NCBI GenBank assembly: GCA_021324635.1
Contig: JAJPIS010000121.1
Span: forward strand, 1-47,783
Length of the DNA stretch: 47,783 nucleotides
DNA from: Gemmatimonadota bacterium
Lineage (GTDB): Bacteria > Gemmatimonadota > Gemmatimonadetes > Gemmatimonadales > Gemmatimonadaceae
Reading direction: 5' to 3'
The notes under the pieces are model-generated. The model saw only the letters and a list, made by a program, of their open reading frames with translations. It was not told the origin of the DNA and ran no database searches. Positions 32,966 to 41,245 of the stretch are shown here, piece by piece; within the stretch, counting starts at the first letter, position 1, and the number at the start of each line of letters is the position of its first letter. The translations under genes and the position numbers were made by a program.

Positions 32966-33103
32966 GCAGGCCGCCCACCGGTCTGCGCACCGGGGTGCGC
33001 ATCGCGACGCGTCAGGGAACCGTCAACCAGGTGCCGCCGAGATGCCATGTCCGCCGTGGTCGTCGTTGCGTTGTCGATCCGTCGTCGACACGTCGCTCGC
33101 CCC

Positions 33104-33250
33104 GCACCCGCGCTTCGCACCCGCGCTTCGCACCCGCGCTTCGCACCCGCGCTTCGCACCCGCGCCCCGCACCCGCACCCCGCACGCGCACCCCGCACGC
33201 GCGCCCCGCACGCGCGCCCCGCACGCGCGCCCCGCACGCGCACGTCGCAC
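33104..33250 (+). repeat. 13-bp minisatellite in intergenic DNA
   Basis: Four units of CGCACCCGCGCTT pass into about seven units of the related CGCGCCCCGCACG with a 13-bp period. No coding constraint is needed to explain it, since 13 is not a multiple of three and no supported gene covers it. Confidence 0.85.
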
Positions 33251-33717
33251 GGGCGCCACTCACGCCCGCTGCCAGAGATACCCCGCTCGCCGGCGAAGTA
33301 GTCCCCGCCTGTATGGACGGAAACGCATCGCGGGCGGGGGCGCCAGGGGCGACTGGACGTGCAGGGCGCGCGCCACGCGGTCTGGCACACATTCCTGCCA
33401 CGGGGGCGGGGCGGGCCGCGGTGAGGCCCGGGGACGGCCACCGTGCCAGACAGGGTGACGGCTCCGTGCCGGCCGCCGTGACGGCTCCCTGCCCGCCGCC
33501 GTGATGCCCACCGTCCCGGCCGCGGTGAGGGCACCGTGTTGGCCGCGCCCCGCCGTGGCCGCCAGCGGCGGGCGCCCCGGGGCGGCCGTGGCGCTTACCC
33601 CGCCCCTCTAGACATTCGCCCCAAAGTGGATGCCCCGACCGGGCGGAGGTGCGACGTTGAGGTCGCGACGGCGGGGAAGCCGTCCCGGCAGCAACCTTTC
33701 GCTCATGGAGTGATACT

Positions 33718-34116
33718 GTGCGCTCACGGTTCAGAGGTCTCGCGCTCGCGGCAACGGCGGTGGCAGTCGCCACGGCAGCCGCGTGCAGCAGCAGCACGAG
33801 TCCCAACGGTGGTGGTGGCGGCGGCACCGGCGGCCACGCCACGACGATCGTCGCCAGCTCGACGACCAGCGGTGGCTCGTACGGCGGCGGCGGCAACTAC
33901 TTCTTCAACCCGACGCCCGATACGGTCGCGGTCGGATCGACGGTGAGCTGGCAGTTCGGCAGCGTCGGCCACAACGTGATCTTCCAGACCGCGGGCGCGC
34001 CGGCCAACATCTCGGTGACCAGCAACAGCACGGTCTCCCGGACGTTCCCGACCGCCGGCACGTACAACTACACCTGCACGATCCACGGCTTCAGCGGCGT
34101 GCTCGTCGTGAAGTGA
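33718..34116 (+). CDS. Plastocyanin/azurin-like (cupredoxin) lipoprotein
   Basis: 132 residues. A lipoprotein signal peptide ends at a lipobox-like AAAC (about residue 23), followed by a Ser/Gly-rich tether. The cupredoxin fold is marked by NYFFNPTPDTVAVGSTVSWQF, GHNVIFQ (first His ligand) and YNYTCTIHGFSGVLVV (Cys and second His ligands in C-x2-H). The axial methionine usually a few residues after that His is absent; Phe occupies the nearest position. The GTG start at 33718 has GGAG about 8 nt upstream. It would act as a small periplasmic or surface electron carrier or copper-binding protein. It stands alone between divergent and co-directional loci. Confidence 0.8.
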   Translation: MRSRFRGLALAATAVAVATAAACSSSTSPNGGGGGGTGGHATTIVASSTTSGGSYGGGGNYFFNPTPDTVAVGSTVSWQFGSVGHNVIFQTAGAPANISVTSNSTVSRTFPTAGTYNYTCTIHGFSGVLVVK

Positions 34117-34425
34117 TGCGACGGGCGCGCCCCGTCGGCCGCTCGCGGCCGCGGACGGTCGCGCCCTGACCATCGTCCCCCCCGCACCGGCACCCGACCG
34201 CCCGTCGCGCATCCCGCGACGGCCGAGGGTGCCGTGCCGGCGGGCGCACATCGTTCCTCCGGCCGCCGCGCCCGCGGATCGCTTCCGCTCGGCCCCGCTC
34301 GGCCCCGCTCGGCCCCCTCGGCCCCCTCGGGCGCACCCAGTCCCTCCACCGCCGCCCCTCCTCCGCGGCGCGTCCCACAATTCGGGACTGTGTACCCGGT
34401 TGCCACGCGCGCCGTGTGTTTTTCA

Positions 34426-34454
34426 TTGCGCGACGGTTTGGGAATGGCTATATG
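34426..34454 (+). promoter_or_regulatory. Candidate promoter for susC locus
   Basis: TTGCGC at 34426-34431 and TATATG at 34449-34454 are separated by 17 bp, matching four of six consensus bases in each hexamer. It lies in the only relatively A/T-rich stretch upstream of the receptor gene. The predicted start of transcription near 34461 would leave a leader of about 170 nt. Confidence 0.45.
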
Positions 34455-34477
34455 CATACCGCTGCATGGCACTGCAT
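34453..34477 (+). promoter_or_regulatory. Three TGCAT motifs phased by 10 bp
   Basis: TGCAT begins at 34453, 34463 and 34473, exactly one helical turn apart, overlapping the -10 element and the predicted transcription start. Phased identical pentamers suggest a regulator binding site, but no known regulator is matched. Confidence 0.35.
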
Positions 34478-34485
34478 GCCTGCAG

Positions 34486-34513
34486 GACGTGTCGTGACGG
34501 GTCACGACACGTC
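34486..34513 (+). promoter_or_regulatory. 12-bp inverted repeat (operator or leader hairpin)
   Basis: GACGTGTCGTGA, a CGGG loop, then TCACGACACGTC: perfect 12-bp arms. It lies about 25 bp after the predicted transcription start and 118 bp before the SusC start codon. It could be a dimeric-repressor operator or an RNA hairpin. No U-tract follows, so it is not a typical terminator. Confidence 0.5.
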
Positions 34514-34630
34514 GTCGCATGTCATGCCGCCACGCCGCTGAGCCGTACCCGGCCGGCCCGTCCTCCGGAGGCGCCGGGCGGTACGGCCGCGCCGACATCT
34601 CAGGCCGCCATCGCCACCGGGAGGGACCTC

Positions 34631-37627
34631 GTGCCACGCCGCATCTGTCTGAACGCCGCGCTCGGAGTCGTGTGCGTCATCGCGTCGCTCGCCGGACCCA
34701 CCTCGGCGCACGCCCAGGGGCGAACGGTGACCGGCAAGGTCACCGACGCCGAGAGCGGGGAGCCGCTCCCCGCCGTCACCGTCCTCATCAAGGGCACCCT
34801 CCGGGGGACGAGCACGCGGCCCAACGGCACGTATACCATCGCCCTGCCGCCCGGACCGGCGACGCTCACCTTCCGCCGGATCGGCTACAAGGCGGCCGAC
34901 CACCCCCTGACCGCCGACGCGACGAGCGGCGATGTCGCCCTCGCGCGCGACATCCTCCGGCTCGAGGAGAACATCGTCACCGGCCAGGCGACGAGCGTCA
35001 GCCGACAGTCGGCGGCCAACGCCGTCGCGACCGTCGATGCGCAGCAGATCACGCACGTCGCCGCCCAGACGCCGGAGCTCGCGCTCCAGGGGAAGATCGC
35101 CGGCGCCGACATTCAGGAGAACTCCGGCGCGCCCGGCGGCGGGATGCAGGTCCGCCTCCGCGGCACGTCGACGATCATCGGCAACAGCGACCCGCTCTAC
35201 GTCGTCGACGGCGTCATCATCAGCAACGCCAACGTCGCCTCGGGCACCAACGCCATCACGGCCGCGACGAGCGTCAGCCTGGCCCAGGGCGGCGGCATCT
35301 CCTCCAACGAGGACAACGCGTCCAACCGGCTGGCCGACCTCGACCCGAACGACATCGAGAACATCGAGGTCCTCAAGGGCGCGTCGGCCTCCGCGATCTA
35401 CGGCTCCAAGGCGTCGAACGGCGTCGTGCTCATCACCACCAAGCGCGGACAGGCGGGCGCACCGGAGTTCCGGCTGGGCCAGAAGTTCGGCGCGAGCTAC
35501 GACTCGCGCGAGCTCGGCTCGCGCGCCTTCGACTCGGCCTCCGCCGTCTCGACGTGGGGACCCAACGCCGCCCCCTTCTTCGCCGGCGGCACGGCGCGGA
35601 CGTACGACCACGAGTCACAGCTGGCCGGCCGGTCGCCTCTCTCCTACCAGACGACCGCCAGCCTGACGGGCGGCAGCGACGCCACCCGCTACTACGGCTC
35701 CGGGATCGTCGAGCACGACGGCGGCATCATCCAGAACACGTTCTTCGACAAGAAGGGGATCACGCTCAATCTGAACGAGACGCTCAGCCCGCGCGTCGAG
35801 CTGGGATTCGGGTCGTCGTACTCCAACACCGGAGACGGCCGCGGACTCACCAACAACGACAACACGACCACCAGCTTCTACACGGCACTCCCGGCCACGC
35901 CGAGCTTCGTCAACCTCCAGCAGCGCCCCGACGGCTCCTGGCCCCTCAACCCGTTCGCGCCCAGCAACCCGCTCCAGACGGCTGCCCTGCTCACGAACAT
36001 CGAGGGCGTCAATCGCTTCATCGGCTCCGGGCGCGGCACGCTCCACCTCATCACCACCGACCGCAACACGCTCAACTTCCTGGTGAACGGCGGGGTCGAC
36101 TACTTCAACCAGCTCAACTCACTCTACTCGCCGCCCACGCTCCAGTACGAGCAGCTCTACGGCACGCTGGGCCAGAGCGTCCTCTCCAACACCGAGAACC
36201 TGTTCAGCAACATCAACGCGAACCTGGTCCACACCTACACGGCGCGCGGCGCCGCCTTCACGGCCACCTCGCAGATCGGCGTCCAGCAGGAGACGCGCTA
36301 CCTGAATACCGGCCGCACGCTCGCCCGCGTGCTGAGCCCGGGACTGTCGAACATCGACCGCGGTACCCAGACGTCGGTCGAGCAGGTCCGGCAGAACATC
36401 GTCGACAAGGGGATCTTCGCCCAGGAGGAGTTCCAGACGCTGAGCCAGCGCCTCCTGATCACCGTCGGCGGCCGGGCCGATCAGAGCAGCGACAACAGCA
36501 GCCCGACGCGGCTCTACTTCTACCCGAAGGCGTCGGCCTCCTTCCGGCTCGCCAACGGGATCGCGTTCATCGACAACGTGAAGCTCCGTGCCGCGTTCGG
36601 GGAATCGGGCAACGAGCCGCTCTACGGGCAGAAGTTCGGTGAGCTCAACGCCGCCAACTACGCCGGGCTCCCCACCGCCCAGATCCAGGGCTCGATCGCC
36701 GCCCAGAATCTCCGCCCGGAGCGGACGGGCGAGTTCGAGGGGGGCTTCGACCTCACGATGTTCCGCGGCAAGGCGACGCTGGGGGTCACGGGCTACCAGA
36801 AGAACATCTCCGACCTGCTCCTCCAGCGGGGACTCCCGGGCTCGAGCGGCTTCATCCAGGAGTTCCTGAACGGCGGCCGCATGCGGACGCGCGGGATCGA
36901 GATCGAGAGCCAGCTCGCGCCGATCCAGCAGCGCGACATGCAGTGGACGATCAACGCCAACTTCTCCAAGGACGCGAGCCTGGTCACCGCGCTCCCGGTC
37001 GCGCCGTTCACACCGGCCGGGTTCCCGCCCGAGTTCGGCGGGTTCTTCATCCAGCAGGGCCACTCCCCGACGCAGATCGTCGGCAATGTGACGCTCCCGA
37101 GCGGCGCGGTGATCCCCACCGGCACGATCGGCGACGCCAACCCCGACTACCGGGTCGGCCTGGGCAGCAACGTCGTCTTCCACCGCGCCCACCTGTATTT
37201 CCTGTTCAACTGGCAGCACCACGGCGATGACATCAACCTGACGGAGCTGCTCTACGATCTCACGGGCAACACGGCCGATTGGGGACGGATGGTGAACACG
37301 CCCAAGGGCCCGCAGCCGCTCGGCGCCTACCGCGTCTCGACATGGCTCGGGAACTCCAACGTCTACGTGCAGGACGCGTCGTTCATCAAGCTCCGCGAGC
37401 TCCAGCTGTCGTACGATCTGCCGACATCCCTGCTGTCGCGCCTCGGCAATCGTGTCCGCTCGGCCTCGATCTCCATCGAGGGACGCAACCTCATCACCTG
37501 GACCAAGTACCAGGGACTGGACCCCGAGGTCAGCAACTTCGGCAACGAGGCGGTCGCACGGAACGTCGATGTCGCTCCCTTCCCACCCAGCCGGACGTTC
37601 TGGTTCGGCCTCAACCTGGGGTTCTGA
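34631..37627 (+). CDS. SusC/RagA-type TonB-dependent receptor
   Basis: Outer-membrane transporter of 998 residues. A signal peptide (ending TSAHAQG) precedes a carboxypeptidase-like regulatory domain with GKVTDAESGEPLPAVTVLIKGTLRGTSTRPNGTYTI, the hallmark of SusC proteins. The plug has LRGTSTIIGNSDPLYVVDGVII and the SusC-specific segment LDPNDIENIEVLKGASASAIYGSKASNGVVLITTK. The barrel ends RTFWFGLNLGF. The GTG at 34631 is preferred because GGAGGG lies about 6 nt upstream and it begins a good signal peptide. Such receptors import oligomeric nutrients (glycans, peptides) with a SusD lid, which follows 4 nt downstream. Confidence 0.95.
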   Translation: MPRRICLNAALGVVCVIASLAGPTSAHAQGRTVTGKVTDAESGEPLPAVTVLIKGTLRGTSTRPNGTYTIALPPGPATLTFRRIGYKAADHPLTADATSGDVALARDILRLEENIVTGQATSVSRQSAANAVATVDAQQITHVAAQTPELALQGKIAGADIQENSGAPGGGMQVRLRGTSTIIGNSDPLYVVDGVIISNANVASGTNAITAATSVSLAQGGGISSNEDNASNRLADLDPNDIENIEVLKGASASAIYGSKASNGVVLITTKRGQAGAPEFRLGQKFGASYDSRELGSRAFDSASAVSTWGPNAAPFFAGGTARTYDHESQLAGRSPLSYQTTASLTGGSDATRYYGSGIVEHDGGIIQNTFFDKKGITLNLNETLSPRVELGFGSSYSNTGDGRGLTNNDNTTTSFYTALPATPSFVNLQQRPDGSWPLNPFAPSNPLQTAALLTNIEGVNRFIGSGRGTLHLITTDRNTLNFLVNGGVDYFNQLNSLYSPPTLQYEQLYGTLGQSVLSNTENLFSNINANLVHTYTARGAAFTATSQIGVQQETRYLNTGRTLARVLSPGLSNIDRGTQTSVEQVRQNIVDKGIFAQEEFQTLSQRLLITVGGRADQSSDNSSPTRLYFYPKASASFRLANGIAFIDNVKLRAAFGESGNEPLYGQKFGELNAANYAGLPTAQIQGSIAAQNLRPERTGEFEGGFDLTMFRGKATLGVTGYQKNISDLLLQRGLPGSSGFIQEFLNGGRMRTRGIEIESQLAPIQQRDMQWTINANFSKDASLVTALPVAPFTPAGFPPEFGGFFIQQGHSPTQIVGNVTLPSGAVIPTGTIGDANPDYRVGLGSNVVFHRAHLYFLFNWQHHGDDINLTELLYDLTGNTADWGRMVNTPKGPQPLGAYRVSTWLGNSNVYVQDASFIKLRELQLSYDLPTSLLSRLGNRVRSASISIEGRNLITWTKYQGLDPEVSNFGNEAVARNVDVAPFPPSRTFWFGLNLGF

Positions 37628-37631
37628 CGCC

Positions 37632-39092
37632 ATGTCACTGTCGCTCGGACTCCACGCGGGGCGCGCCGGCCGGCCCACGCCCTCGACGCGCACGCCCTCG
37701 ACGCGCACGGTGAGAGCCACCGCTCTCCGGGCCGTCGCCACGCTGGCGGCCGCCGCCACCCTCGGCGCCTGCGCCAACTCGCTCGTCCCGGACCTCAACA
37801 GCACCAGCATCGGCGGGTTCCAGAGTGCGCCCACCGGCGCCGCCGCCGGCGCGATCGCGCTCGGGCTCGTGCGCGGCGCGCGCGACAACACGGCCGCCAT
37901 GGTCTGGAACGTCGGGGCTTTCGGCCGCGAAGGCTACGAGATGGGGGTCGCCCAGGGCGACCTCACGCTCTACGTCAATGGCCCGGTCAATCCGGGCACG
38001 TTCTACCTGAGCGGCGAGCTGTGGAACCAGCAGTACGCCGACATCCGGGCGGGCAACACCGTGCTCGATGCCCTGGCCCGCATCCCCGATCTCACGCCGG
38101 CACAGAAGGCGGGGATGGCGGGATTCATCCAGACGATGGAGGCGTTCGATTTCCTCCAGCTCGCGGCTACCCGCGACACGTTCGGGCTGCCCATCGCGGT
38201 CGACATCACGCCGGGCGGGGCGCCGGCGCCGATCGCCGACAAGGCGACGGTCTACCAGCACATCCTGAACCTGCTGGACTCGGGGCAGGTCAACCTCCAG
38301 AACGGCGGCGCGGCGTTCTCCTTCAGGCTCCCCGCGGGGTTCACCGGCTTCGACACGCCGCCCACGTTCCTTCGCGTCAATCGCGGGCTCCGCGCCCGCG
38401 CCGATATCCTGACGCAGAACTTCTCGAGTGCGCTCGCCGACCTCGCCGCCTCGTTCCTCGACCCGGGCCAGCCGCTCACCTTCGGGCCGAGGTTCGAGTA
38501 CAGCGCGAACTCGGGCGACGAGACCAATGTCCTCTTCAAGCCCTACTACTACGCCGCGAACTGGATCCACGACTCGGCCCAGCTCCAGGTCGACGGCCGC
38601 ACGCTCGACCAGCGCGTCCTCACGAAGCTGGTCGCGGTGGCGCCGTTCACGCTCGACAAGATCCTGGCCAACTATCAGTTCACGATGTACTCGAGCGTCA
38701 GCGCGCCGGTGCCGATGCTGCGCAACGAGGAGCTGATCCTCCTGCGGGCCGAAGCGAACCTCGGGCTCAATCAGCCGGCGGCGGCGGTCACGGACATCAA
38801 CTTCGTCCGCGCCACGTCCGGGAACCTCCCGCCGATCGCCAACCCGTACACCCCGAACCCCGCCCTGCACCAACCGCCGACGCTGCTCGACGAGCTGCTC
38901 TACGAGAAGCGGTACTCGCTCCTCTGGGAGTCCGGCAACAACTGGATCAGCATGCGCCAGTACGGGAAACTGAACGAGATCCCGAAGCAGACCGCGGGAG
39001 AGCGCATCTTCCCGGTCCTGCCGTTCCCGCTCAACGATTGCACCGCCCGCTCCCCCCAGCCGTCGGGATGCGTGACGGTGACGGGATTCTGA
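37632..39092 (+). CDS. SusD/RagB-type substrate-binding lipoprotein
   Basis: Surface lipoprotein of 486 residues that caps the SusC barrel and binds substrate. The leader ends at a lipobox-like LGAC (about residue 53). It is longer than usual because of a short Thr/Ser/Pro repeat (two 15-bp DNA units). The helical TPR-like body includes LWNQQYADIRAGNTVLDAL, MLRNEELILLRAEANLGLNQPAAAVTDINFVRA and the C-terminal LLDELLYEKRYSLLWESGNNWISMRQYGKL, all typical SusD signatures. It starts at ATG 37632, just after the susC stop. Confidence 0.93.
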   Translation: MSLSLGLHAGRAGRPTPSTRTPSTRTVRATALRAVATLAAAATLGACANSLVPDLNSTSIGGFQSAPTGAAAGAIALGLVRGARDNTAAMVWNVGAFGREGYEMGVAQGDLTLYVNGPVNPGTFYLSGELWNQQYADIRAGNTVLDALARIPDLTPAQKAGMAGFIQTMEAFDFLQLAATRDTFGLPIAVDITPGGAPAPIADKATVYQHILNLLDSGQVNLQNGGAAFSFRLPAGFTGFDTPPTFLRVNRGLRARADILTQNFSSALADLAASFLDPGQPLTFGPRFEYSANSGDETNVLFKPYYYAANWIHDSAQLQVDGRTLDQRVLTKLVAVAPFTLDKILANYQFTMYSSVSAPVPMLRNEELILLRAEANLGLNQPAAAVTDINFVRATSGNLPPIANPYTPNPALHQPPTLLDELLYEKRYSLLWESGNNWISMRQYGKLNEIPKQTAGERIFPVLPFPLNDCTARSPQPSGCVTVTGF

Positions 39093-39166
39093 GACGCGCC
39101 TGACGGACTGCTCGATCAGCTTCTGACCGCACGGGGCCCCGCCACTCGAGGGCCCGGGAGGACGCG

Positions 39167-41245
39167 ATGCGAGTCACGACGATCCCGACGCTCGGCGCCG
39201 CGCTCCTGTGCGCGACGGCGCTCGGCACCACGCCGCGCACCGCCGGCGCTCAGCCCGCCGCTCGGGCCCGAGCGCCGGCGACACCGGCGCCACCGGCGCC
39301 ACCGGCCGCGCGCGCCCCGGTGCTGTCGGCGGACCAACTGCTCTCGATCAGCTCCGTCGTCGGCGGGCGCGACGAGCCGGTGTGGCAGCCGGACGGATCA
39401 CATGTCACGTTCCTCGGCAGCTTCGGCGGGCCGCTCGGGATCTGGTCCGTCCCGGCCGCCGGCGGCCCCGCGCGCCTCCTCGTCGGCGATGTCTCGCTCA
39501 CCGGGATGGACTACACGGCCGGACAGCGGCCGATCTGGTCGCCGACGGGCGACTATGTCGCCTACGTGTCGTCCAAGGGCGGCGATGCGCCCGAGATCTG
39601 GCTCTGGTCCGCCCGGACCGGCGCCGACGTGCAGCTCACCCGGGTCGGCGGCGGCATCTACTCGATGACGTGGGCCCCCGATGGAACGCACCTCGCGTTC
39701 TCGGACGACCGCTACGGCAGTCAGGACATCTACACGGTCGCCGTGCCCGGTGGCGAGGTGGTGCGCCTCACGAGCGATCCGCACTACGAGGTCTTCCCGA
39801 CCTGGACGCCCGACAGCCGCACGGTGCTCTTCGACCGGCTCGATGACCGGTGGGTGCGCCACGACGTCATGGCCGTCCCGGCCGACGGGTCGGCGCCGCC
39901 GCGACTCGTGGTCACCGAGCCCGACTTCTTCGACTATCGCGGCGGCGCGGCGTTCGGCTATGCGCCGGTCTCACCCGACGGCAAGCAGGTCCTCTTTCGC
40001 TCGCAGCGGAGCGGCTGGCTGAACTACTGGACGGTCCCGCTCGCGGGGGGTGAGCCACGGGCCGTGGCCGCCGAGTCGGCCGAGCAGAGCGAGGGCACCT
40101 GGTCGCCCGACGGGAAGTGGATCGCCTACGTCACGAACCACGACGGGACGAAGGGGCTCACCATCGCCAGCACGGCGGGTGGCGTGCCCCGGGCGCTCGT
40201 CGCGCCGGCCGACGGCGTCGTCTCGCGCATCGCCTGGTCGCCCGACGGGAGCCGGATCAGCTACACACTGGGGAGCACGACCGCGCCGGCCGATCTCTAC
40301 GTGGTCGACGTGCGCACCGGCCGGACGACGCAGCTCACCGTCTCGATGCCGCCGGCGGTCGCGGCCGCCGGCCTGGTCACGCCGCGCAAGATCACCTACC
40401 CGAGCGCCGACGGGTTCACCATCTCGGCCTACCTCTACGAGCCGCGCGGCCTCGCCGCGGGCGCCAAGGCGCCGGGCATCATGTGGATTCACGGCGGCCC
40501 GACCGGGCAGTGGGTCGACAGCTACCAACCGCAGGTCCAGTACTTCGTGAACCGCGGCTACGCCGTGCTGCTGCCCAACATTCGCGGCAGCTCCGGCTAC
40601 GGCCGCGCCTTCGAGGATGCGAACAACGGCTGCTGGGGACACTGCGACCTCAAGGACGTCCTCGCCGGCGTCGAGTACCTCAAGCGGCAACCGTTCGTGA
40701 ACGCGAGCGCGATGGGGATCCACGGCGTGAGCTACGGCGGGTGCATGAGCATGTCGGCGATCGCCAACGCCCCGGGCGTCTTCCAGGCGGCCATCCCGGA
40801 GTCCGGCTACGGCGATTGGGTCCACTTCCACGAGTGGAACAACGAGATGCAGCACAACCAACTGCTCGCCTACGAGTTCGGGCCGCTGCCCGACAGCGAG
40901 ATCGTCTACCGGCGCAACTCGCCGATCTACAACGTCGCCCGCGTCACGACACCGACGTTCCTGATCCACGGCGTCGGGGCGACCTCTGCATGGCGCCCCG
41001 CCGAGCTGCCGGTCCCCGCCTCGCTCGACTTCGCGCGGGCGCTCGACGCCCACTACAAGCTGTTCCGGTACAAGACGTACCCGGGCGAGACGTACTACAT
41101 CACGTCGCGCGAGAACATCCGCACGAAGCTCTCCGACATGCTCGCCTTCTTCGACCAGTATCTCAAGGACGGCCTCCGCACCGCGCCGTCGGCCGCGATC
41201 ACGACGGCGGTGTCGGCCGCGGGCACCGGCGGAGGTGGACGGTGA
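39167..41245 (+). CDS. S9-family prolyl oligopeptidase-like protein, catalytic Asp/His not evident
   Basis: Secreted protein of 692 residues. A signal peptide and Ala/Pro linker (to about 50) precede a TolB/WD40-like beta-propeller with repeated PDG motifs (WAPDGTHLAFS, VSPDGKQVLF, WSPDGKWIAY, WSPDGSRISY), then an alpha/beta-hydrolase domain. The nucleophile elbow GVSYGG is intact with Ser522. Where active S9 enzymes have HGxxDxxV the sequence is LIHGVGATSAWRPAELPVP, and where GHG would supply the His it reads YPGETYYITSREN. The Asp and His are therefore not at their usual places. It may be inactive, binding only, or of altered mechanism. It lies 74 bp after SusD and overlaps the next gene by GTGA. 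Confidence 0.85.
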   Translation: MRVTTIPTLGAALLCATALGTTPRTAGAQPAARARAPATPAPPAPPAARAPVLSADQLLSISSVVGGRDEPVWQPDGSHVTFLGSFGGPLGIWSVPAAGGPARLLVGDVSLTGMDYTAGQRPIWSPTGDYVAYVSSKGGDAPEIWLWSARTGADVQLTRVGGGIYSMTWAPDGTHLAFSDDRYGSQDIYTVAVPGGEVVRLTSDPHYEVFPTWTPDSRTVLFDRLDDRWVRHDVMAVPADGSAPPRLVVTEPDFFDYRGGAAFGYAPVSPDGKQVLFRSQRSGWLNYWTVPLAGGEPRAVAAESAEQSEGTWSPDGKWIAYVTNHDGTKGLTIASTAGGVPRALVAPADGVVSRIAWSPDGSRISYTLGSTTAPADLYVVDVRTGRTTQLTVSMPPAVAAAGLVTPRKITYPSADGFTISAYLYEPRGLAAGAKAPGIMWIHGGPTGQWVDSYQPQVQYFVNRGYAVLLPNIRGSSGYGRAFEDANNGCWGHCDLKDVLAGVEYLKRQPFVNASAMGIHGVSYGGCMSMSAIANAPGVFQAAIPESGYGDWVHFHEWNNEMQHNQLLAYEFGPLPDSEIVYRRNSPIYNVARVTTPTFLIHGVGATSAWRPAELPVPASLDFARALDAHYKLFRYKTYPGETYYITSRENIRTKLSDMLAFFDQYLKDGLRTAPSAAITTAVSAAGTGGGGR

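Larger units (their letters stand above)
32593..33717 (+). other. 1.1-kb repeat-rich divergent intergenic region
   Basis: No supported gene. From left to right it holds most of palindromic element copy 4, two further copies of its right-hand palindrome (32863-32965), and a 13-bp minisatellite (33104-33250). A degenerate array of roughly 30-bp units containing CCGTG and GCCGCCGTGA lies at about 33415-33560. The final 150 bp before the cupredoxin gene should contain its promoter; I see no convincing -35/-10 pair there. Confidence 0.65.
34117..34630 (+). other. Intergenic region upstream of the SusC-type receptor
   Basis: 514 bp without a supported gene. The first 300 bp are very GC-rich and include CTCGGCCCCG-type short repeats (34285-34330). 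The part from 34400 is noticeably richer in A/T and contains a plausible sigma-70-type promoter, three TGCAT motifs at 10-bp spacing and a long inverted repeat, all listed separately. Confidence 0.6.

Noticed and set aside
29887-33504. 1205-codon open frame on the plus strand
   Set aside because: Antisense to the TonB receptor and continuing through intergenic repeats. The minus-strand product has signal peptide, plug and barrel features, while this one has none.
33012-33896. Minus-strand open frame of 294 codons over the 13-bp minisatellite
   Set aside because: It is translated repeat DNA plus the antisense of the cupredoxin gene, with a 13-bp repeat that shifts frame each unit and no domain signature.
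34486-34513. Inverted repeat as a recombinase attachment or inversion site
   Set aside because: Only one copy was seen in the window and no invertase or integrase gene is adjacent; xerC belongs to the housekeeping cluster.
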